Source of the DNA: Larix kaempferi
Lineage: Eukaryota > Streptophyta > Pinopsida > Pinales > Pinaceae
DNA: 64,000 bases
NCBI GenBank assembly: GCA_027924585.1
Contig: BSBM01000753.1
Location: 22,278,501 to 22,342,500 of the forward strand
Direction: 5' to 3'
The translations under genes were made by a program, and so were the position numbers. Below the pieces are notes generated by a model. That model did not search any database and was not told the DNA's origin. It saw only the letters and a program-made list of their open reading frames with translations. This document shows, in pieces, positions 11,965 to 22,000 of this stretch. Each line of letters opens with the position of its first letter. Position 1 is the first letter of the stretch.

Positions 11965-12734
11965 TGTTCGGATATCCACATCATCTATTTCGGGATACAT
12001 CATCTATTTCAGGATCTTGCATGATCTATTTCAGGATATTATCTATTTCAGGATTCCTATTTCAGGATTCTGCATGCACAGGCATGTATCCCAGTCACCA
12101 GTTTGATGCCTCCAGCACCTTATCCACCTTCTTCTAGCACCCGGGAGCCACCTACCACAGAGTTTTAGCCCTCCTAAGCTGAAAGGCACCCACTTCTCAC
12201 CTACTTCCAGAGAAGGGCGCACTTGTTCACCTACCACTGCAGATTCACTTCAGTTACACTCAGTTAGCTCCGATTCTCCCTGATTTGAGGCTAGTTTCAC
12301 TCCCGACTGACTGTATCACTTCCGTTTGACCTCCAGTTTGATTAGGTGACTTGTTCTGACTTCAGTTAGCCTCCCATGCGCCCCCACTGAGCCTCCAGAT
12401 CCTATATCAGTGCTACACACTTCAGTTACATTTATTACACTCAGTTAGACTCAGTTTGACACCTGGATGACTGGTTATTGTGATTGATGAGCACCACCGA
12501 TGATTGATGAGGACTCCTAGATAGAGTCAAGCTACTCTATTCAGTGATTCGAATGGCCTACTTAGTCAATTCGAATTGCTCATTGACAGATATTGTATTC
12601 TATTGTAATTCATTCACCCTTTCTGGGATAGAGAGCACTGCTGCATGTTTTGCACAGTTTTGCACCATATTTTCTATGTTCATCTGTTGTGATTGATTTA
12701 CTTGTTCATTAGATCTGCTGTGACTAATTTTACA
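11965..12734 (+). repeat. 5' LTR of the young copia element
   Basis: The repeat is 770 bp, starts TG and ends CA. Its first 100 bases contain degenerate copies of a TCTATTTCAGGAT-like unit. One 17-bp unit fewer is present here than in the 3' LTR. Confidence 0.93.
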
Positions 12735-12747
12735 TGGTATCAGAGCC
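12735..12747 (+). other. Primer-binding site (initiator methionine tRNA)
   Basis: TGGTATCAGAGCC directly follows the 5' LTR. This is the standard copia primer site complementary to the 3' end of initiator tRNA-Met. Confidence 0.92.
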
Positions 12748-13115
12748 ATTGCAGGGACAAGATCTCTTTTCTACAGGTGTTTATACAAGAAGATTTGACT
12801 GAATTGCTAAAAATTGCAATAAGTTTGGCATGAGATATCTCAAGGGCATTCGCTCCTGTGCATGCAAAGCTTGAAAATTATTCCAATACCACTCCAGAAG
12901 CTTGAGTTACCACATAATTCCTGGATTTGATACATTGGACCCATTCAACATTGCTTGAAATCCAATCCCAGGTGTGATGCAACTCTCAAAGGGTGGATTG
13001 TTCGACCTTATTGTGGTTGTTTTGATGTGATTGTAGGTTTATTGTCTCCTCCAATTGCATTCACTACCTTCTGCATGCAAGCCTTTCTACAGCAATTGCA
13101 TTCGCTATAGTCTAC
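12748..13115 (+). other. Untranslated leader of the copia element
   Basis: This lies between the primer site and the first plausible gag ATG at 13,116. I see no coding content. A partial internal repeat containing CATTCGCT and GCATGCAA occurs two or three times. Confidence 0.6.
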
Positions 13116-14845
13116 ATGCAAGCTTCCTCTTCATCAGTTGACTCAATCCTTGCAATGGAATACTCTTCTTCAAAGCCTATCCTCACCCCATTCAATTATT
13201 TTGATTGGAAAGATGATATGGAGATCATATTACGTTCAAAGGTTACTACCGAGTCACTCTTGGTCTTGAATTGGAGCCAAACAATGTAGCAGAAAGAACT
13301 AAACACTACAACAAGCTTGATGAAGCTTATGGTCTTCTTTGTCTCTCCATCTCCAAGGATCTTCACTTCCATCTCAGCGGATTGAAGACTCCAAAAGCCA
13401 TATGGGAGCAACTTGAGACACTATTCGGCAAGCAGGATGAGCTTAGGGCTTTTCAATTAGAGAATGAATTTATTGGCCTTAATCCTGAGAATTTCGAGAC
13501 CATCAATGAATTCTTCACAAAATTCAAGAACTTGAACTTGCAATTGAAGAACAGTGGTGTTATCAAAGAGGATAAACAGTTGATCCTCTCCATTCTAAGC
13601 AAGCTTGGGAAATATTATTCGGTATTTGTCTCTACTTTCAATTCCGGTCGGCTAACTACCCCGAATTGGAAGATGCCTACCTTGAATGCCTTCATTGAGT
13701 CCGTTACGAAAGAGCATGACAAGTTGATTCAAATGGGGTCCATAATCTCCAAAGATTCAGCCCTATTTGTTCAAGGACCCAAGATCTCGAATGGTAAAGG
13801 AAAGCTAAAGAAGGAGAAGCCCAAATTTGAGCCTCACAAGCAAAAAGACAAAGGCAAGCAAACGGATGCACCATCCAGTTCGAAATCCAAGCAAAAGGGA
13901 AAAGAAGGTAACCAAAAATCTAAATGTACTTATTGTAACCGTGGCTTTCATCCCGAAAGTTCATGTATGAAGAAGACTATAGATCAAATGGCCCTCCTTT
14001 TGGAAAAGAACAACATAACCCTTCCTGACGGTGCAAGGAAGAAAGATCGGAATGATGATCATGAAAGAGGACAAGCACTCATGGCAACGGTTTCGAAGCC
14101 CTCAACTCTCTTGATAGATTCGGGTGCATCAAATCATATGGCTGCAAACATTGATTCTTTCTCCTCATTCGATCCAAACAGCTCCATCCCCATCCATTTG
14201 GGAGATGACTCAAAAATTTCTTCAAAGGGCAAAGGTACGATTCATGTAGAACATGGATGCTTTCAGAATGTTCTCTATGTGCCTTCCTTAGCTTCGAATC
14301 TCCTTTCTGTGTATCAAATGACACATACTGGTGATCCAAAGAAAGTCACATTCAGCCCTAATACAATTGAAATTTCTGATATCAAAAGTGGAAGACTAGT
14401 TGCGGTTGGAAAGGCAAACCACACTGCAAAATGTTATGAGTTTTCGCACTTTATTCCGCTTGCAAAGCCCACTGCTCTTCGCACACATGGTAATGAGGTT
14501 AGTAGGCTTTGGCATGAAAGATTTGGACATCTAAATTATAAGTATTTGCTGCTGCTATCAAATAAATCCATGGTAGATGGGCTTCCACAACTCCGTTCCT
14601 CGAAGGGAATATGCACCGGTTGCATTATTGGGAAGCACCCCGAGCACAGATTCGACCGCGGCAAGGCTAGCAGAGCCTCTACTATTTTGGGATTGATCCA
14701 TTCTGATATCAGTGGTCCGCTGCCCCATATGTCATTAAATGGTTCAAGGTATGTTTTGACATTTATTGACGATTTTTCCCCGCTTTACATGGGTATTCTT
14801 TCTCAAAAACAAGTCAGAAGTGCTTGGAAAATTCAAGGATTTTAA
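13116..14845 (+). pseudogene. gag-pol: copia gag, protease and start of integrase, one frameshift inside and one at the end
   Basis: The first suitable ATG is at 13,116 and opens a gag N-terminus containing TPFNYFDWKDDMEIILRSK. One base appears to be missing near 13,237-13,242, and the conserved frame resumes to run from about 13,271 to 14,845. That frame shows the gag core (LDEAYGLLCLSI, LKTPKAIWEQLETLFG), a CCHC zinc knuckle CTYCNRGFHPESSC (about 13,926-13,967), the aspartic protease active site DSGASNHM at 14,117, and the pre-integrase/integrase HHCC domain (LWHERFGHLN, CTGC). The first integrase aspartate is in HSDISGP. The frame leaves the conserved reading at a run of four C near 14,778-14,781, where one extra C is inferred, and stops at 14,845. 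Gag packages the RNA; protease and integrase process and insert the copy. Confidence 0.9.
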
Positions 14846-17234
14846 GGCTTCTGTCGAGACCACCACTGAGAGCAAGATCAAAGCTCTTAGGTCTGATAAT
14901 GGTGGGGAATATATCAAGTCCAAGTTGCTGCAACTTTGTGCCCAAAGTGGAATCAAGATCCAACATACAGTTCCCTACACACCCCAGCAGAACGATGTAG
15001 CGGAAAGGAAAAACTGGTCACTGAAAGAGATGGCTACATGCATGATTGAATCAAAAGGTTTGGCTGCAAATATTTGGGCTGAAGCAATCAATGTTGCTGC
15101 ATATATACAGAACCGAGTTCCACATTCATCCGTGAAAGGTATGACTCCTTTCGAAGCATTCTTTGGTCACAAACCGGATGTGTCAAATTTGAGAGTTTTT
15201 GGCTCTACTGCATGGGCTAGAATTCCTTCTGAGAAGAGACGAGCTTTGGATCCACAAAGTATCGAGTGCATATTGATAGGATATGGGGAAGAATCAAAAG
15301 CATATAAACTCATGGATATCAGATCTAAAAAGATATTCATAGAGCGCAGTGTGCAGTTTGAAGAACCGCTTCAAGAATTGCAACTAGTTGAGGAGAAAAC
15401 TGTCGATTCACCGCCTTCACCAGAAGAAGATTCGAGCAGCGATAATGAAGGTATGAGTTCTGATATTTCTGATATTGTAGCAGCATATGATGATCATGAT
15501 ATATCAGGTTCGGAATCCGACCATTCAGATCCCCCTCAGTTACCAAAGTGGGCCCAAAACACTCTACAATCTGCTGGTTCTAGTCTTGGAAATCCTGCTG
15601 ATCCGAGACGAACAAGAGGAGACTTTCAAAGGGCAGGTATGGCTCTTTCTATTGCTGATCCATTTCTTCCTGAGATTTGTTATTTGATGGCTGGTTCAGA
15701 TCCCCAATCACACTATTCATCCCATCGAGATCCGAGCTGGAAAGATGCCATGGATGAAGAGTACAGTTCTCTTCAAAAGAACAATACATGGGAGCTAGTT
15801 TCTCTTCCACCTGGAAGAAAATTAGTGAAGTGTAAATGGGTCTACCGTACTAAAGTTGCTGCTGATGGAACTATCAGCAAATATAAAGCAAGGTTGGTGG
15901 AAAAAGGTTTTTCCCAAGTCCAAGGAGTGGACTACACAGTGACCTTTGCACCGGTTGCAAAGATGGATTCCATCCGCCTTGTTTTAGCTATTGCCGCATC
16001 CAAGCACTGGGAGGTGCATCACATGGATGTGAAGAGTGCATTTTTACATGGAGACCTTGCTGAAGAGGTCTATATGCAGCAGCCAGAGGGTTATACATCA
16101 GATCCATCATTGGTTTGTAGATTGAAGAAGTCTTTGTACGGGTTAAAACAGGCCCCAAGAGCTTGGTACGCAAAGATGGACTCCTTCCTTCTTTCTCAGA
16201 ATTTCCAAAGATGCAAATCTGATCTGAATGTCTATCTTCAGCGAGTTAAAGGTAATTTGTTGGTTATTGTACTTTATGTTGATGATATGCTTATTACTGG
16301 TAGCACACTTACTTCAATAAACAAGCTAAAATCTGCCTTAAATCTAGCTTTTGACATGAGCGATTTGGGCTTGCTGAGTCACTTTTTGGGCTTGGAGATA
16401 GCTCAAAATTTTGATGGGATCACTATATCTCAGCAAAAATATGCTTCCGACCTGTTATTGAAGTTTAATATGGCTGAATGTAAGGCAGCCCCGTTCCCAT
16501 TCCTCTCAGGAATCAGTCTTGAGGAGGGAGATTCCACACCGCTTGCAGATTGCAGTATGTATCGACAGTTGATTGGTTCACTACTTTATTTGACACATTC
16601 ACGGCCTGATATCTCATATGCCGTGAGTGCCATGTCAAGATATATGCAGCAGCCACATGAGCTTCATTGGCGAGCAGCCAAGCGGATCTTGCAGTATGTG
16701 CAAGGTACGAGACAGTTTGGCATACATTATGCTGCAGATTCTGAGCTAGATTTCATTGGTTTTACTGATTCAGATTGGGCAGGTGATAGCATTGATCGGA
16801 AGTCCACTTCCGGTTATGTTTTCATGATTGGTCATGGTGCTATTTGCTGGTCCAGCAAAAAGCAAGCAGCCATTGCACTTTCTTCAGCAGAGGCAGAGTA
16901 TCGAGGGGCAGTCAATGCCTGCATTCAGGCAGTTTGGTTGCAGGGTATTCTTTCCGAGTTTGGTTTTGGTGGCACTACTTCGACTGTCCTATTTTGTGAC
17001 AATCAAAGTGCTATCAAGATCTCCACAGATCCAGTTCAGCGGCAGAGGACCAAACACATTGAGATTCATATGCATTACATTCGACAGTTGGTGCATGACC
17101 GCACCATCATTCTGCAATATTGCCCTACTGATGAGCAAATTGCAGACATCTTCACCAAGAGCTTCACTGAGAAGAAGTTCTCTTACCTCCGTTCACTGTT
17201 GGGGGTGAGTTCCATCATGGTGGAGACAGATTGA
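14769..17234 (+). CDS. pol: copia integrase (rest), reverse transcriptase and RNase H
   Basis: This frame continues the polyprotein one frame away from the preceding part, so it has no start codon of its own. The integrase core supplies LRSDNGGEY (second Asp) and NDVAERKN (catalytic Glu). A spacer rich in acidic and serine residues follows at about 15,400-15,560. Reverse transcriptase carries KCKWVYRTK, a variant LVEKGFSQ where AKGFSQ is usual, MDVKSAFLHGDL and the catalytic YVDDMLITG near 16,278. RNase H shows DSDWAGD, SSAEAEYRG, CDNQSAI and ADIFTK. The frame is open to the TGA at 17,234, 2,466 bases, with all catalytic residues I can check in place. Only the frameshift upstream prevents a full polyprotein. 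Confidence 0.92.
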   Translation, partial: TIFPRFTWVFFLKNKSEVLGKFKDFKASVETTTESKIKALRSDNGGEYIKSKLLQLCAQSGIKIQHTVPYTPQQNDVAERKNWSLKEMATCMIESKGLAANIWAEAINVAAYIQNRVPHSSVKGMTPFEAFFGHKPDVSNLRVFGSTAWARIPSEKRRALDPQSIECILIGYGEESKAYKLMDIRSKKIFIERSVQFEEPLQELQLVEEKTVDSPPSPEEDSSSDNEGMSSDISDIVAAYDDHDISGSESDHSDPPQLPKWAQNTLQSAGSSLGNPADPRRTRGDFQRAGMALSIADPFLPEICYLMAGSDPQSHYSSHRDPSWKDAMDEEYSSLQKNNTWELVSLPPGRKLVKCKWVYRTKVAADGTISKYKARLVEKGFSQVQGVDYTVTFAPVAKMDSIRLVLAIAASKHWEVHHMDVKSAFLHGDLAEEVYMQQPEGYTSDPSLVCRLKKSLYGLKQAPRAWYAKMDSFLLSQNFQRCKSDLNVYLQRVKGNLLVIVLYVDDMLITGSTLTSINKLKSALNLAFDMSDLGLLSHFLGLEIAQNFDGITISQQKYASDLLLKFNMAECKAAPFPFLSGISLEEGDSTPLADCSMYRQLIGSLLYLTHSRPDISYAVSAMSRYMQQPHELHWRAAKRILQYVQGTRQFGIHYAADSELDFIGFTDSDWAGDSIDRKSTSGYVFMIGHGAICWSSKKQAAIALSSAEAEYRGAVNACIQAVWLQGILSEFGFGGTTSTVLFCDNQSAIKISTDPVQRQRTKHIEIHMHYIRQLVHDRTIILQYCPTDEQIADIFTKSFTEKKFSYLRSLLGVSSIMVETD

Positions 17235-17400
17235 TTCATTATTATGCTTTAGCTTGAGGGGGGGCTTTCTTCCCACTGGGTTTTCCCTCTTTCCTCACTT
17301 AGTTTATCTTCAACATTTTTTTTGGATTATTGTATTGGGGTGACCTTTGGTCTTAGTTACTAGGGCCCCACATTATTTTAGTTGGCACATCATAGTCTAG
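17235..17400 (+). other. 3' untranslated part of the copia element
   Basis: This lies between the pol stop and the polypurine tract. A second purine-rich GCTTGAGGGGGGG-like tract occurs near 17,250-17,264, duplicating the real one. Confidence 0.6.
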
Positions 17401-17412
17401 CTTGAGGGGGGG
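17401..17412 (+). other. Polypurine tract of the copia element
   Basis: CTTGAGGGGGGG lies immediately before the 3' LTR and is the expected plus-strand primer site. Confidence 0.85.
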
Positions 17413-18199
17413 TGTTCGGATATCCACATCATCTATTTCGGGATACATCATCTATTTCAGGATCTTGCATGATCTATTTCAGGATATTATCTATTTCAGG
17501 ATTCCTATTTCAGGATATGATCTATTTCAGGATTCTGCATGCACAGGCATGCATCCCAGTCACCAGTTTGATGCCTCCAGCACCTTATCCACCTTCTTCT
17601 AGCACCCGGGAGCCACCTACCACAGAGTTTTAGCCCTCCTAAGCTGAAAGGCGCCCACTTCTCACCTACTGCCAGAGAAGGGCGCACTTGTTCACCTACC
17701 ACTGCAGATTCACTTCAGTTACACTCAGTTAGCTCCGATTCTCCCTGATTTGAGGCTAGTTTCACTCCCGACTGACTGTATCACTTCCGTTTGACCTCCA
17801 GTTTTATTAGGTGACTTGTTCTGACTTCAGTTAGCCTCCCATGTGCCCCCATTGAGCCTCCAGATCCTATATCAGTGCTACACACTTCAGTTACATTTAT
17901 TACACTCAGTTAGACTCAGTTTGACACCTGGATGACTGGTTATTGTGATTGATGAGCACCACCGATGATTGATGAGGACTCCTAGATAGAGTCAAGCTAC
18001 TCTATTCAGTGATTCGAATGGCCTACTTAGTCAATTCGAATTGCTCATTGACAGATATTGTATTCTATTGTAATTCATTCACCCTTTCTGGGATAGAGAG
18101 CACTGCTGCATGTTTTGCACAGTTTTGCACCATATTTTCTATGTTCATCTGTTGTGATTGATTTACTTGTTCATTAGATCTGCTGTGACTAATTTTACA
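17413..18199 (+). repeat. 3' LTR of the young copia element
   Basis: The repeat is 787 bp and matches the 5' LTR with about six substitutions and an added 17-bp unit (AGGATATGATCTATTTC) in the short-repeat block near its start. Confidence 0.93.
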
Positions 18200-18335
18200 C
18201 CCACGACTATCACTCTTAACAAACAACGAACAACTCGCAAGTATTATGTCCAACAACTCGCGAATGCAACTTCTAGGATGATACCCGCAAGTTTACTATA
18301 TAGATTGTCGTGAGTGACCCATGAGATGAATGAAG
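18200..18335 (-). repeat. Right target duplication and outer part of the Tat-like LTR
   Basis: CCCAC at 18,200-18,204 completes the copia target duplication. The following bases continue the interrupted Tat-like LTR, containing two CAACTCGC-type repeats. The LTR end cannot be fixed; the 675-bp repeat begins at 18,336. Confidence 0.5.
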
Positions 18336-19010
18336 GTAGAGTCGCGGTTATGTCTCAGAATTGATCACAAATAATAGTTTGTTTTAAGATAACATTACAA
18401 ATTATAAGGCCAAAGCATCTATGATCCAATAGGCTCTTCCATCCATAATGTCCTTTTATGTGACCGACAAGGCAATGTAGTCACGGATGGAGAAGTGTCA
18501 TTTTAGTTGATAACAATCTCAACAAACAAAAAGACCATGAACCTCGAAGTACCTCCAAGATAACACTCATCCACTTCCACAAACATTCCCAAAGAATCCC
18601 CAATACCTTTGAGGCCTTCCTTTAACCATAATTCCAACGGAAGATGTGGGAATTTTACACACAACTAGGCACAAGAAAGAACTTCGTATCTCAAATCAAA
18701 TAACAAGTTCCAAAGTTTCAAAGATAATGTTTACCTATCAACTAGCATCTCCCCAAAACCCGTTGCACTTCCAATTTGTTTCAAAAAAAAAACCCAAACA
18801 AACCATGAGCCAAAGAATGGATAGATGGACATGCACCCACCAACGGTTCCCAAACATCCTTACCCTTGAAAAAAGAGAAACCAAACCAAGTCTATGGCCA
18901 TGGATTTAACAACTGGAACGCTAACTACAAGATTAGCAATCTCCATATCTCTAATCTAGCTCCCATAACCAAAGACAAATTACCTCCTGTTGAATGTATA
19001 ACTTTACGCC
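18336..19010 (-). pseudogene. DUF4283-type fragment, first copy of an exact 675-bp repeat
   Basis: Every line I compared is identical to 24,886-25,560, at a constant offset of 6,550. On the minus strand it encodes part of a DUF4283-like domain as found in ORF1 of plant LINEs and related elements: VKFPHLPLELW, then GLKGIGDSLGMFVEVDECYL and a short downstream part ending at a stop. Upstream parts are in shifted frames with stops. The copy is cut off at 19,010, where an inverted-repeat end begins, and lacks the N-terminal part seen in the second copy. It is non-functional. Confidence 0.7.
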
Positions 19011-22000
19011 ACGGGGGGTTCACTCAATGAACTTATTGCATAGCACGATCGTTCGCGTGATATTAAAGAATACCCCTAATTTCACTAAATATTGGAAAAT
19101 GCATCCTGAAATTGTATTGTTGAACCCCCCTCCCAATATGCCTTTCCAATTAAGAAAACCCCTAGTTTCCCTAGATATTGTAGGTATCCATTTTTATCAA
19201 CCCATTTTTAACACCCCCTTTATATCATATTATCAAGTTGTAACAAACAGGAGCCCTGCCACATCTTAGTATAAGCAAACACAATGCTAAATAAAATAAT
19301 AGTATAATTTCAACAATGAACCCACTAGGATTGTAGGGGTGACCGATCAATTTGTAGCATTGGAGAGTGGAACACCCAAAGAAATAAAGTATCGGGGAAG
19401 GAAAAATGCATAAAACAAAACCTAGTCAAGGGATCAACATATTAACAAAGAATGTAAAAGACTGATAGTCCAATTGTTAGTGCAATGCTTAGAAAATATG
19501 ATAATTGCAAATGTTTCACACCACAACCTACCAATCTACCAATTTTATATCATGTAATACAAATATAGCCATAGATAACTCATGTTTTCTATATGCTTAA
19601 TAAATTATTCTCCATAAAAGTGCAAAATTGAACCCTTTTGTGGAAGGATGCCCCTACCTTCCTATAAAAACAAACATCATTGTCGATGTTCGAACCCAAA
19701 TGAACATAGAAAAATTCCTTTTACTTTTCAATAACACCATATGATCATGTACATAGCTTGGATTTGGGTCATTCACAAGATCCAATGAATTGCCTCCACT
19801 TCCTCTACATTTATTCTTGCAATCACGGGAATTAACAACATTTTGTTACCTTTTCTTGGGTTATATCTAGATAGGGGAAAATATCCATTGTTAGGTTTCA
19901 AGCATGCAATAGTTATAAAGATACACAAACAATAAAACTTATATGATACCATTTCATGGTAACGATAACACATAGGGTATCTAAATAAGGATTTAGATTT
20001 TCACCTATGTTCATGTTAATTCCAATATAATATTAAAACAGATGCCTTGCATATAAGAATTGAAATTACAATTATGAATGTGCCAAATATAACTCAATCT
20101 AACAACTATTCCTAACTGGAAATGTGAAAAAATTAAAGAAGAATGCAAAAAGTTGAAATAAATAATTAGTCAAGAAACATTGATCAAACTTTTCTTCGTT
20201 CCAGTGAGCCAAGAAAGATTGATCTTAAATTACAGAACAGTTTCTCTTAAAATGCCAGCATAACAATTAATTCATCAAATTACAGAAGTAAAATACTTCA
20301 TCCCTGCACAGAAAACTATAGTTTAAATACTTATCAATTATTCTTACCTTACTAATTATTTATGAATTGTAACAATTGTTTTAGACCATCTAGCATCTTG
20401 AATATTTCATAATATTTCTTTCTTCGATATCTTTGAATTTTCTTTTCAACAGTTATAAAAATAAATCTGTTCCTTTCCGAGAGTCATTATAAGCTTTGAA
20501 AGTAGAGTTACAGTATTTACATGCAAAGACATTGTAGAACAGTATTATATAAATCTTAGTATTTATTTTTATTTCATAAAATTTTCTAGTATTTGTTTTC
20601 TATCACTTTTTAAACCAAAGGTGAAGTTTGAATCCTTGTTCAAATCCCATTATTCTTACAATTTCACTTCAAAACCCTAGGTTGACTCTCGACTTTTCAT
20701 TACAACTGTTTTAAACATTATTGTTAGAAGACACACAGGCAGTACTTGAGCTTCAAAACCGAGATCTTCTACATATCAAACCGAGCAAGAAGTAATTCAA
20801 GTTATGCTCACACAGGAACAAGGTTTCAACCCTATAAATACTTTTTTTTTTTTTTACATTGTAATTTCGTTTATGACTTTGGAAACAATACTTTGTCACT
20901 AAAACTTTAAGGCCTATTTATTAAATTACTTTTCTGACAGTTCAAATCGAAATATTCAAAATATCCATTCTTATTTATTTCCAGAATCTAACTACAGAAT
21001 TTCATTTCTTTAGATTGGGCATCAAACTACAGTATTCGCAACAATTTTAACAGTACCAAATACAAAAAAAAGAGCAACGCAACATTTCTTTTCTTCTGTA
21101 ACTAAAAACCAGTATTATAATACCAAGTCAAATGACTTTCAATCCTTTAAAGCGAAGCTTGCAAGCTGTACTATCGCGAAGATGCCATTGTAAAATATTT
21201 TCAGTTTACAATGCAGGCTTGAAGCCTCGGCAACACAAAAACTCAGTCTAAACATTATCATTGCTTACAGATTAAACTAACTCTTTTACTGAGCATAACG
21301 TTTTAACTTCCGATGAGTCCAGGGTTATGGATGAACCTGAGACTTACCAGGACGGCGGAGTCCTCGACGTTCATTTGTCCAGCAAGATTGGATGTTAGAC
21401 CTTTGATTGACCCTGCAAGTGAAACATACATCTAAATAAATTAGAATGAATCAAAATAAAGGATTTATGAAAACTCAAATTTCAATGATGGAACATAGAG
21501 ACATATTACCTTGAGTGGAAAGGCCAAAGATCCAACCCCAGCACTGTAAAAATAGACTTTCACCCTGAAATAGAAACCACACCAAGGTTGTGGTATCAAC
21601 TACTAAGAATTCACTTACAGGTCTGCAAAACACCATTAAAATAACGCAGAGGTCGCGGGTTCCAAACTCCAAGCAAACTTGCTAACCCTAAGTTTTAGCA
21701 GCGTGACGGCCTCACGCTCTAACTCCAAAACGTGAAAGTGAAGACTGAGAAACCCTCCAACATTACTTACAACGAGAATTTAGGGCTTATCATTCAACAA
21801 CCCAGATCTATTGTGATCGACGAGCGAGAAGGTGACATCCTGATGCTTTGAGAATCGGGCAACCACAACATAAATACCTCATTTATTGTAACAGCTACGA
21901 CAATGCAACGTTGCATGCCAAGGAGTCAATCCCATGTACAGTTCGGAGGAGAGCTGCTTGTTCACTATGCATAGTTCGATTTCGTGAGTCACATTTTAAC

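Larger units (their letters stand above)
11965..18199 (+). mobile_element. Young, nearly complete Ty1/copia retrotransposon
   Basis: The element is 6.2 kb, bounded by LTRs that begin TGTTCGGATA and end TTTTACA, with a perfect 5-bp target duplication. It has a methionine-tRNA primer site directly after the 5' LTR, gag, protease, integrase, reverse transcriptase and RNase H in copia order, and a polypurine tract before the 3' LTR. By eye the LTRs differ by about six substitutions and one 17-bp repeat-unit change, so insertion was recent. Two single-base frameshifts, near 13,240 and 14,780, break the otherwise open polyprotein. It is nested in the LTR of a Tat-like gypsy element. Confidence 0.95.

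Noticed and set aside
12735-12747. tRNA gene at the primer-binding sites
   Set aside because: Only the tRNA 3'-end complement is present, with no cloverleaf around it; the same holds at 62,699-62,711.
14766-14845. Programmed frameshift between copia gag and pol
   Set aside because: The shift falls inside the integrase domain at a C run, not at a gag-pol border, so a mutation or sequencing error is simpler.
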